A stretch of 7,118 nucleotides of DNA from NCBI GenBank assembly GCA_030037515.1, contig JASHRE010000258.1, positions 1 to 7,118 on the forward strand, written 5' to 3'. The notes under the pieces are model-generated. The model did no database searches, was not told where the DNA came from, and saw only the letters and a program-made list of their open reading frames with translations. Numbering within the stretch: position 1 is the stretch's first letter; each line of letters starts with the position of its first letter. Below, piece after piece: positions 1 through 5,771 of the stretch. This DNA comes from Candidatus Sulfotelmatobacter sp. (GTDB taxonomy: Bacteria > Acidobacteriota > Terriglobia > Terriglobales > Acidobacteriaceae). The translations under genes and the position numbers were made by a program.

Positions 1-16
1 CGACTGCTTTTTCGAG

Positions 17-40
17 CGTGCTTGCGCGTGCACGATTTTT
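17..40 (+). terminator. weak candidate rho-independent terminator at left edge
   Basis: Inverted arms CGTGC (17-21) and GCACG (30-34) enclose an 8-nt loop and are followed directly by ATTTTT (35-40). This is the order expected for a plus-strand terminator, which would serve a gene left of the window that converges on hemD. On the minus strand the hairpin is not followed by a T-run, so it does not obviously terminate hemD. The stem is only 5 bp, so the call is weak. Confidence 0.2.
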
Positions 41-44
41 GCAC

Positions 45-920
45 TCATCGGAGGCTGTCCTTTGCTGCCGAGCTGCGTTTCTGGTGGAGAAGTTCAGGAG
101 CTTTTTCGGCAGCCTCCCGCACCAAATAGCCGAGCTTCGGATGTGCGCACTCGATGTCGACGGTCAGGCTGCGGCTTCTCAGTTCTTCGGAGGTCAGGGG
201 TCCGATCGAAGTAATCACTACGCGAGATAGGCTCGCGTGCAAAGCTTCGTCCTTGGCCATTTTTTTGGCGACATCGAAAAGGTGACGTATCTGAATGGAC
301 GAGGCCACGAGAAGAACGTGGATGTCGCCGCGGATGATCGAGTCCACTGCTTGCTGAAGAGGCGCGACATCGTCGGGGAGGGCCCATTGATAAACGTTCA
401 CCGGGGTCACCAACGCGCGTCGCTCCTTCAAGCCTGACAACAGCTCGGGATTGCTTACTCCATACTCCTGCACAGCAACACGACGCCCGGCGACCGGGAA
501 TGAATGCTTATTCTGATCGAGCAGAGTCAGGAGTTCGCGCCAAGTATTCGGCTCCGGAACCGCGAGACGGACCCGCACACCTAGTTCGGCGAGGGCGGCA
601 GCGGGTTTGGGACCGCGCGCCACGATTACCACATCGTTCAACAATCGGGACAACTCGTCACGAGGGCAGATTCCTTCCACAGCGGAAGCCAGCACCTTGA
701 CTCCAACTCCTGTGGTGAAGATGACCATGTCGACTTGGCTCGTGGCCAAACTCTGAACAAAGTCCAAGGCTTCGTGATTTGAATCCAACGGAACTTCGCG
801 AACCGAGGGAGCTACAATCGGCACCCCGCCTACAGTTTCGATCAACTTTGCGATCTCGCGGGCACGGCGGCTCTCGAGCGTCAGAACGCACAGCCCGTTG
901 AAGGTCGGGGAGATCATCAC
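45..920 (-). CDS. hemD: uroporphyrinogen-III synthase (HemD family)
   Basis: This enzyme cyclises hydroxymethylbilane and inverts ring D to give uroporphyrinogen III, the branch point to haem, sirohaem and other tetrapyrroles; it is cytosolic. The 291-residue protein reads as a HEM4 fold. It opens with a beta strand and Ser-Arg-Arg (GLCVLTLESRR, about residues 9-19), then GGVPIVAPSVREVPL (about 31-45), a segment typical of the family. FTTGVGV (about 68-74) is the usual hinge-region motif. A second alpha/beta lobe follows, with VASS near 206 and ITSIGPLTSEEL towards the end. At about 290 residues it is slightly longer than typical (250-270), because of a Lys/Ser-rich tail of about 20 residues. 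The start is GTG at 920 or ATG at 917; TGGAAG just upstream fits ATG a little better, and neither has a strong Shine-Dalgarno. It is transcribed divergently from the haem-type kinase operon, with no other haem-synthesis gene in view. It could serve sirohaem or haem c supply for the neighbouring respiratory genes, but that is inference. Confidence 0.87.
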   Translation of the reverse strand: MMISPTFNGLCVLTLESRRAREIAKLIETVGGVPIVAPSVREVPLDSNHEALDFVQSLATSQVDMVIFTTGVGVKVLASAVEGICPRDELSRLLNDVVIVARGPKPAAALAELGVRVRLAVPEPNTWRELLTLLDQNKHSFPVAGRRVAVQEYGVSNPELLSGLKERRALVTPVNVYQWALPDDVAPLQQAVDSIIRGDIHVLLVASSIQIRHLFDVAKKMAKDEALHASLSRVVITSIGPLTSEELRSRSLTVDIECAHPKLGYLVREAAEKAPELLHQKRSSAAKDSLR

Positions 921-940
921 TTCCAGTATTTTCTCAGATA

Positions 941-960
941 AACCGCGGTTAAGATCAACC
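941..960. promoter_or_regulatory. possible operator upstream of hemD
   Basis: AACCGCGGTT (941-950) is a perfect 10-bp palindrome. Its GGTT arm pairs again with AACC at 957-960 across AAGATC. Read on the minus strand, the block contains TTGATCTTAA, whose TTGAT equals one FNR half-site. Its TGATCTTAA (949-957) also occurs inside the palindrome at 1172-1187. It lies about 20-40 bp upstream of the hemD start, where an operator would act. The second FNR half-site is absent, so the regulator is unidentified. Confidence 0.3.
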
Positions 961-978
961 GCCCAGAGGACGGACCGC

Positions 979-1164
979 TTACGGCCGCAATTGGTGTCGG
1001 GTCCATGAAGATGGTTCGTATCTCATGTTGACGGGTTCCCTCGGCACTTGATGCATCTTGCGCAGTTCCACCAGCACAATCCCATCCTCAAGTGGTTGCG
1101 CGTGGTCCTCGATTGTCGTCTGCACAATGCAGGAGAGCTTACGTCCGCCGAAGAGGCAGATCAC
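979..1164 (-). CDS. doubtful small ORF, hypothetical
   Basis: A 61-codon frame starts with GTG at 1164 and stops 59 bp before hemD on the same strand. About two thirds of its third codon positions are G or C, which looks coding-like. I recognise no family: the product is hydrophilic, with no membrane segment, and ends in SSWTRHQLRP. No Shine-Dalgarno precedes the GTG, and the CRP/FNR-like palindrome sits only 8 bp upstream, where a leader would be. Internal starts are possible, for example GTG at 1077 after GAGGATGGGATT, or ATG at 1056. It may be non-coding intergenic DNA. If real, it would probably be co-transcribed with hemD. Confidence 0.25.
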   Translation of the reverse strand: MICLFGGRKLSCIVQTTIEDHAQPLEDGIVLVELRKMHQVPREPVNMRYEPSSWTRHQLRP

Positions 1165-1171
1165 AACGACG

Positions 1172-1187
1172 CGTGATCTTAATCACA
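1172..1187. promoter_or_regulatory. CRP/FNR-family binding site (predicted)
   Basis: CGTGATCTTAATCACA contains the perfect inverted repeat GTGAT-CTTA-ATCAC (1173-1186). It matches the CRP consensus TGTGA-N6-TCACA at nine of ten positions. Against the FNR consensus TTGAT-N4-ATCAA it differs only in the second base of one arm and symmetrically in the other. The centre is 47 bp before the kinase ATG, with the AT-rich TATGTA at 1199-1204 as a possible -10 element. That makes an activator or repressor site for the kinase operon plausible. The exact regulator and promoter geometry cannot be decided from sequence. Confidence 0.5.
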
Positions 1188-1226
1188 AGAACCGTCCTAT
1201 GTAGATCGCAGAATTGAGCTAAGGCA

Positions 1227-2858
1227 ATGCCTCGTAGACTTGGACCCAAGCTGATGCTGTCGCTCACGATTCTCATCGTGGGAATCAGCGTCATCAGTGG
1301 ATTGATCAGTGTGCATACCCAGAAAAAGCAGCTTCTAGAAACCATGATGCTGGGTGCGGACCAGCTTTCGCGCAGCATTACCGGCGCGACGTGGCACGCG
1401 ATGCTCGACGATGACCGCAAAGCGGCATACGAGATCATGCGCATGATTGCGGACAAGCAGGGCGTGGACCGAATCCGCATGTTCAATCGCGAAGGGAAAC
1501 TGGTTTTTTCGACCGATGCGCGCGAGCAACCGGGCGTCACAACCATGTCCGATCAGGTGTGCGCCAGTTGCCACGGTAAGGGTGCGCCGCGCAACCGGCC
1601 GGCAGAAGATTCGCGGATCCGCTCCACGGTTTCGCCCGATGGCGTACAGACCATGAGCATGGTCACGCCAATCTACAACGAGCCGTCATGCAGCAACGCC
1701 GCCTGCCATGCGCATCGCGCGTCAACTAAGGTGCTCGGCGTCGTCGACGTCGCCTTGCGGCTCGATCCGGTACAGCAGCAGGCCAACATGATCACAATGC
1801 AGACCATCCTCTGGACCGTGGTCGAAGTCGGCGTGGGCGCGGCCTTCGTCATTTTGTTCACCCGGCGATTTGTGGCATCGCCGATTCAGGAATTGATCAA
1901 GGGAACCAAAGCCGTCAGCGCGATGGAACTGGATCGAACCATCGAGATCACGCGGCGCAGTCAGGAATTGGATGAGTTGGTCGATTCTTTCAACAAAATG
2001 CGCGAGCGCCTCAAGCTGGCCGTCGACGAGCTAAACGAAATGCAGCAAACGCTCGAAAGCAAGGTCGAGGAGCGCACGGAGCAGCTACAGACTGCGCAAA
2101 AAAAGCTCGTCCAGGCAGACCGGCTGGCGTCGCTGGGGCAGCTCGCCGCCAGCGTGGCGCATGAGATTAACAATCCTGTTTCAGGTGTGCTGAATTTATC
2201 GATGCTGCTGGAGCGGCTGATGGCGAACGGGGCATATCCGCCGGGACGGGAGGCTGAATTCCGGAAATATCTGGCGTTGATCTCCGCCGAGACGGCGCGT
2301 GTGGGACGCATCGTATCGGACCTGCTGGCGTTTTCACGGCGATCGAAGCCTCAGCATGCGCCAGCAGATTTGAACAAGTTGGTTCGGACAACTGTGGCGT
2401 TGTCCGATCACAAATTGAGGCTCATGGGCGCGGAAGTTGTGCTCGACCTGGCGGAAAATCTCCCGCCCGTCGAGTGCGACTCGGGTCAGATTCAACAGGT
2501 GATTCTCAATCTGATCCTGAACGGCGGTGAAGCGATCAAGCCCCGTGGCACCGGCAGGCTGACGGTGCGTACACGTCTTGCCGGGCCGGATGAGGTCGAG
2601 CTCTACGTGGAAGACACCGGCGAGGGTATCGCGCCCGAGAATCTGTCAAAGATTTTTGACCCGTTCTTTACCACAAAGTCCGAGGCGAAAGGCGTTGGCC
2701 TGGGGTTGGCGGTGCTGTACGGCATTGTGAAGGGGCACGAGGGCGACGTAGAGGTCACAAGCCGACGGAATCAGGGAGCGGCATTTAAGGTGACGCTGCC
2801 CTTGAAGTCGCGCAAGACGGAGAACGTTCCGCAGGCCATTCAGGTACATGCAGGGTGA
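1227..2858 (+). CDS. membrane histidine kinase with c-type haem-motif sensor domain
   Basis: This is the sensor kinase of a two-component system (543 aa), probably autophosphorylating on His and passing phosphate to the NtrC-like regulator two genes downstream. Order: transmembrane segment about 8-28; extracytoplasmic sensor about 29-191; second transmembrane segment about 192-211; HAMP about 213-265; coiled coil about 255-295; HisKA with H312 in VAHEINNP; HATPase with N-box N432 (NLILNGGEA), G1 box DTGEGI (D463), F-box DPFFTTK and G2 box GVGLGLAVLYG. The sensor carries CASCH (C112, C115, H116) and CSNAACH (C155, C160, H161), i.e. CXXCH and CX4CH, as in c-type cytochromes. Haem attachment needs the outer face of the membrane, which agrees with the topology. 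The ATG at 1227 puts the first membrane helix at the N-terminus, but only a weak AAGG precedes it, too close to the start. Its stop overlaps the next gene's GTG by 4 bp. The ligand (redox state, NO, CO or O2) is unknown. Confidence 0.92.
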   Translation: MPRRLGPKLMLSLTILIVGISVISGLISVHTQKKQLLETMMLGADQLSRSITGATWHAMLDDDRKAAYEIMRMIADKQGVDRIRMFNREGKLVFSTDAREQPGVTTMSDQVCASCHGKGAPRNRPAEDSRIRSTVSPDGVQTMSMVTPIYNEPSCSNAACHAHRASTKVLGVVDVALRLDPVQQQANMITMQTILWTVVEVGVGAAFVILFTRRFVASPIQELIKGTKAVSAMELDRTIEITRRSQELDELVDSFNKMRERLKLAVDELNEMQQTLESKVEERTEQLQTAQKKLVQADRLASLGQLAASVAHEINNPVSGVLNLSMLLERLMANGAYPPGREAEFRKYLALISAETARVGRIVSDLLAFSRRSKPQHAPADLNKLVRTTVALSDHKLRLMGAEVVLDLAENLPPVECDSGQIQQVILNLILNGGEAIKPRGTGRLTVRTRLAGPDEVELYVEDTGEGIAPENLSKIFDPFFTTKSEAKGVGLGLAVLYGIVKGHEGDVEVTSRRNQGAAFKVTLPLKSRKTENVPQAIQVHAG

Positions 2859-3409
2859 AGACTCTCTATCTCGTGGCGATGGGGGATGTGCCGAAGCAAG
2901 TGATGGAGTGGATCGAGCATGCGGCCGCGGAGTGGCTGCCGGTGGCGATTCGCCGGTTGGAAGCGCGGGTCATTCCTGAAAGGGCCTATGACCCGAAGCG
3001 GAAACAATATCAGTCGGTGGAGATGATGAAGATGTTGGCGGAAATGCTTCCTCCCGATTCGTGCCGACTGCTGGGGGTAACGGATGTGGATCTGGCCATC
3101 CCGATGCTGAGCTTTCTTTTTGGCCAGGCGCAAGTGGATGGCCCGGTGGCGCTGATTTCCGTGTGCCGTCTAAGGCAAGAGTTCTATGGATTGCGCGCCG
3201 ACGAAGATGTGCTGCGCTCGCGTGTCGTCAAGGAAGTGTTGCACGAACTAGGGCACACGTTCGGCCTGGTCCATTGCGACGATCCGAAATGTGCGATGAG
3301 CCTGGCCACACACATTCAGCGCGTGGATGAAAAGGACGAGCAATACTGCGCGCAATGCGGCCTGCAATTGCTGAAACGTTTTTCCTCGCAGGAGGCGGAA
3401 GTGTCATGA
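2855..3409 (+). CDS. amzA: archaemetzincin family zinc metalloprotease
   Basis: This is a small soluble zinc-dependent peptidase (184 aa) of the archaemetzincin family, of about the usual family length. The signature is at residues 130-168: HELGHTFGLVHC, with zinc ligands H130, H134 and H140 and catalytic base E131; then C141, C146, the Met-turn M148 and a final C165-A-Q-C168. These four cysteines form the structural zinc site characteristic of archaemetzincins. The spacing from M148 to C165 is 16 residues. There is no signal peptide or membrane helix, so it should act in the cytoplasm. GTG at 2855 overlaps the kinase stop (GTGA), and the gene's TGA overlaps the next ATG (ATGA). The protein is therefore made in coupling with both two-component partners. 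Its substrate is unknown for the family. A role in trimming or turnover of a component of this pathway is an inference from position only. Confidence 0.92.
   Translation: MKTLYLVAMGDVPKQVMEWIEHAAAEWLPVAIRRLEARVIPERAYDPKRKQYQSVEMMKMLAEMLPPDSCRLLGVTDVDLAIPMLSFLFGQAQVDGPVALISVCRLRQEFYGLRADEDVLRSRVVKEVLHELGHTFGLVHCDDPKCAMSLATHIQRVDEKDEQYCAQCGLQLLKRFSSQEAEVS
3391..3395 (+). promoter_or_regulatory. ribosome binding site of the response regulator
   Basis: GGAGG ends 10 bases before ATG 3406. It selects that start over the in-frame upstream start at 3355, which would add a 17-residue extension unlike a receiver domain N-terminus. Confidence 0.75.
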
Positions 3410-4767
3410 AAAAGAATTGGCCGATCCTGGTTGTGGACGACGAAGAAGTTATGTGCGAATCGATGGCGGCATGGCTGCGGGAGGACGGATATCGCGTAGA
3501 TATAGCCCCAAACGGGCAAAAGGGGGTGGAACTGGCGAAGGCGTCGGATTATGCCATCTGCTTTGTCGATTTGAAGATGCCCGAGGGGATGGACGGCATT
3601 GAAACCATGATGGAGATTCGGCGTGTGCGGCCGGAGGCGTCGGTCATCATCATCACGGCGTACGCAACCGTAGACACGGCAATTCAGGCGATGAAGGAAG
3701 GCGCGCAGGAATACATCGTGAAGCCGTGCAATCCGCAGGAAATTTCGATGCTGGTGTCGCGGATTCTGAAGCTGAAGAAGTTGCAGAGCGAGAACGCAAT
3801 TTTGCGGAAAAAGCTGGCGCGGCAGTATCGCCATCATGACATCATCACCAAGAATCCGCGGATGGAGGAGATTCTGAGGTTGACGCAAGAGATTGCCAGC
3901 CTGCGTAGCACGGTGCTGATTCGCGGCGAGAGTGGCACGGGCAAGGAATTGGTGGCGCGGGCCGTGCATTTTTCCGGCAATCGCGCGGAGAAGCCATTCA
4001 TCGTCGTCAGTTGCGCTGCGCTGACAGAAACGTTGCTGGAGAGCGAGTTGTTCGGCTATGAGAGAGGCGCATTTACCGGCGCGAATGCGCAGGCGAGGGG
4101 AAAATTCGAGCTGGCCGATGGAGGGACGATCTTCCTGGACGAAATCGGAGACATCTCGCCGAAGCTGCAGGGGGATCTGCTGCGCGTTTTGCAGGAACGG
4201 CGGTTCTATCGCGTGGGTGGGAGTCGGGAAGTTGAAGTCGATGCCCGCGTGATTGCTGCGACCAACAAGAACCTTGCCGAACAGGTGCACCAGGGACGAT
4301 TCCGGGAGGATCTGTATTACCGACTGAATGTCATCGAGATCAATCTGCCACCCTTGCGCGATCGCCGGGAAGATATCCCTCTACTGGCGGAGCATTTTGT
4401 GCAACGCATTTCTTCCGAGCTTGGCAAAGAGATTAGCGGCATCACCGCCCCGGCATTGAAGCTGCTGATCGCTCATGACTGGCCCGGCAACGTGCGCGAA
4501 CTAGAGAATGTGATCGAGCGCGCGATTGTGACTTGCCACAACGGCGTGCTCGATGAGCAGGACGTTTCGTGGCTGCGGCACAAAGATTTAACGGCGCCGG
4601 TCTGGGAGGTTCCTGATGTGCCACTAGAAGAGCTGGAGCGGCAGGCGATTGTTGCTGCGCTCGAGCGCAAGCAGGGGAACATCAAGGAAGCTTCGGCGGC
4701 GTTGGGGATTGATCGCTCGACGCTGTATGACAAGCTGAAGCGCTACGAGATCTCGCACCGGAACTAG
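3406..4767 (+). CDS. NtrC-family sigma-54-dependent response regulator
   Basis: This is a transcriptional activator (453 aa) that, when phosphorylated, hydrolyses ATP to open sigma-54 RNA polymerase promoters. The receiver domain (about 5-120) has acidic D11/D12, phosphoacceptor D55 (FVDLKMP), T84 and K106 (VKP). After a short coiled linker comes the AAA+ domain (about 146-375): Walker A GESGTGKE (174-181), the sigma-54 contact loop GAFTGA (221-226), Walker B GGTIFLDEIGD (239-249), and the RVIAATN and FREDLYYRLNV segments. The C-terminus (about 405-453) is a Fis-type helix-turn-helix: GNIKEASAALGIDRSTLYDKL. All catalytic and contact residues are present, so it should be active and sigma-54 dependent. 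The chosen ATG overlaps the amzA stop (ATGA) and has a good Shine-Dalgarno. The cognate kinase is almost certainly the one two genes upstream. Target promoters are not visible in the window. Confidence 0.95.
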   Translation: MKKNWPILVVDDEEVMCESMAAWLREDGYRVDIAPNGQKGVELAKASDYAICFVDLKMPEGMDGIETMMEIRRVRPEASVIIITAYATVDTAIQAMKEGAQEYIVKPCNPQEISMLVSRILKLKKLQSENAILRKKLARQYRHHDIITKNPRMEEILRLTQEIASLRSTVLIRGESGTGKELVARAVHFSGNRAEKPFIVVSCAALTETLLESELFGYERGAFTGANAQARGKFELADGGTIFLDEIGDISPKLQGDLLRVLQERRFYRVGGSREVEVDARVIAATNKNLAEQVHQGRFREDLYYRLNVIEINLPPLRDRREDIPLLAEHFVQRISSELGKEISGITAPALKLLIAHDWPGNVRELENVIERAIVTCHNGVLDEQDVSWLRHKDLTAPVWEVPDVPLEELERQAIVAALERKQGNIKEASAALGIDRSTLYDKLKRYEISHRN

Positions 4768-4946
4768 AACGTTTCAGCCCGAGTGGGCCACCTTCTGGAT
4801 TGGCATCGTTGGAACCGCCCATGTCCCCCAGGAACTCGTGTACCCGCCGACTGGACCGGCAGGGAGGTAGCTGTACATCCTTCGGCTCGTCAAGAAAGCG
4901 ACCCTCAGCAAGACAACCCTTTATGGCTCAAAATCCCAAGGCCGTT
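4768..4946. other. convergent intergenic gap, no gene seen
   Basis: This 179-bp stretch separates the 3' end of the regulator gene from the 3' end of the GcvH-like gene. Only short hairpins are visible: GCCC-GAGT-GGGC, and GCCG/CGGC in the middle. Neither is followed by a T-run on either strand, so I call no terminator. Open frames crossing it on the plus strand run on into the opposite-strand gene and resemble no protein. Confidence 0.6.
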
Positions 4947-5771
4947 TCAGATCTCCAGGAATGTATCGGCGAGCACGGTATTCCAGTCGGCATCCGGGAC
5001 AGCGTCCATCAGGTCAGGCAACAGCGCGCCCCCATCAGCGAGCGTTGCAGCCGTGCTCGGAGTGCGGAGCTGAACCTGCAGGCGTTCAAGTTCACGGGAT
5101 ATCCATCGGTGGACCTCTGGACCGCGCAGCAGATGACGCAGCGTCGTGGGATCGTGAGCATCGAGGCGGGGGCGCAGCTTTAGATACCAACCTTCTTTGG
5201 ACCCGCCGACCAAGATAACTGTGCCTTCGATCGGTGCGCGGACAAGGATCTGTTTTCCATTTTTCTTCATGCGCCAAGCGGTCTGGTTCAAGTCGAGTTC
5301 GGTGTCGGGTTCAGGCATGTCGACGTAGTCAGGCACGCCCACCAGACGCTCAGCCAGATCATCGAGGCCTATGGTCAGTGTGCCGTCGTCTTCGAGTCTT
5401 ACCCACGTGTGGCCGCGATGGTACAGACGATCCTCTGGATAGTGTAGGCCGAGATCGTGCGCGACGCCGCTTGCGGGCAGTACCGCAAGCTCGGAGTATT
5501 TTTCGCAGTGCCGGCAATCGAAGGCGTTGTCACAGGTACGCCAGGTCACACGGCCGGCAAGCTCATGCCGACACCGGCGACCCGAAAGCGGCAAGTCGGC
5601 GAAATCGGCGTGCCAGCAGAGATCGATGGCGTGATGCGCGTGGAAAGCGCGCATCGTGCGTATGGTCGCGGAGGCGGCCGTCGCGAAAATCGTGATCGCC
5701 ACGGCAAAGAACAAGCACAAGAAGATGATGTGACCCGCGGTCCAGTGGAAACCATCAATTCCCGGGAACAT
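4947..5771 (-). CDS. membrane-anchored Cys-rich protein with GcvH-like domain
   Basis: The 274-residue protein has three parts. Residues about 12-33 are one transmembrane helix; R38 and R41 follow it and acidic or neutral residues precede it, suggesting the bulk lies in the cytoplasm. Residues 52-89 hold a five-cysteine module: C52-W-H, then CRHEL (C67), RTCDNAFDCRHC (C80, C86, C89), which looks metal- or Fe-S-binding. Residues about 110-201 resemble glycine cleavage H protein (lipoyl-like fold): YHRGHTWVRLEDDGTLTIGL, then APIEGTV and GWYLKLRP. The canonical lipoylated lysine, eight residues before the conserved Pro, appears to be Gly172, with K173 next to it, so lipoylation is doubtful. The tail (about 203-274) is helical. 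ATG 5771 is preferred because AGGAG lies 9 bases upstream and the membrane helix follows at once; an in-frame start at 5951 lies inside the NrfD gene. It overlaps nrfD by 17 bp, so it is probably an accessory of that membrane complex. It is unlikely to be a glycine cleavage enzyme, since no gcvT or gcvP is present. Confidence 0.8.
   Translation of the reverse strand: MFPGIDGFHWTAGHIIFLCLFFAVAITIFATAASATIRTMRAFHAHHAIDLCWHADFADLPLSGRRCRHELAGRVTWRTCDNAFDCRHCEKYSELAVLPASGVAHDLGLHYPEDRLYHRGHTWVRLEDDGTLTIGLDDLAERLVGVPDYVDMPEPDTELDLNQTAWRMKKNGKQILVRAPIEGTVILVGGSKEGWYLKLRPRLDAHDPTTLRHLLRGPEVHRWISRELERLQVQLRTPSTAATLADGGALLPDLMDAVPDADWNTVLADTFLEI

Noticed and set aside
972..986. GG-N10-GC spacing resembling a sigma-54 promoter (CGGACCG...GC)
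   Set aside because: Only the GG and GC doublets and a few other bases fit. The TTGC core before the second doublet is missing, and a match this loose is expected by chance.
3355..3405. Upstream in-frame start for the response regulator
   Set aside because: It would add 17 residues unlike a receiver domain. ATG 3406 has GGAGG 10 bases upstream and the standard stop/start overlap.
3316..4290. Long open minus-strand frame (about 324 codons) opposite the metalloprotease end and the regulator
   Set aside because: It lies antisense to a clearly conserved regulator, is rich in His, Arg, Leu and Gln as expected for a shadow of GC-rich codons, and matches no domain I recognise.
4746..4755. Perfect palindrome CGAGATCTCG
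   Set aside because: It is inside the last codons of the regulator gene, only 10 bp long with no loop, and explained by coding sequence.
4783..5183. Overlapping plus-strand open frames of about 96 and 127 codons after the regulator
   Set aside because: They run antisense into the GcvH-like gene, lack ribosome sites, and have compositions typical of shadow frames.
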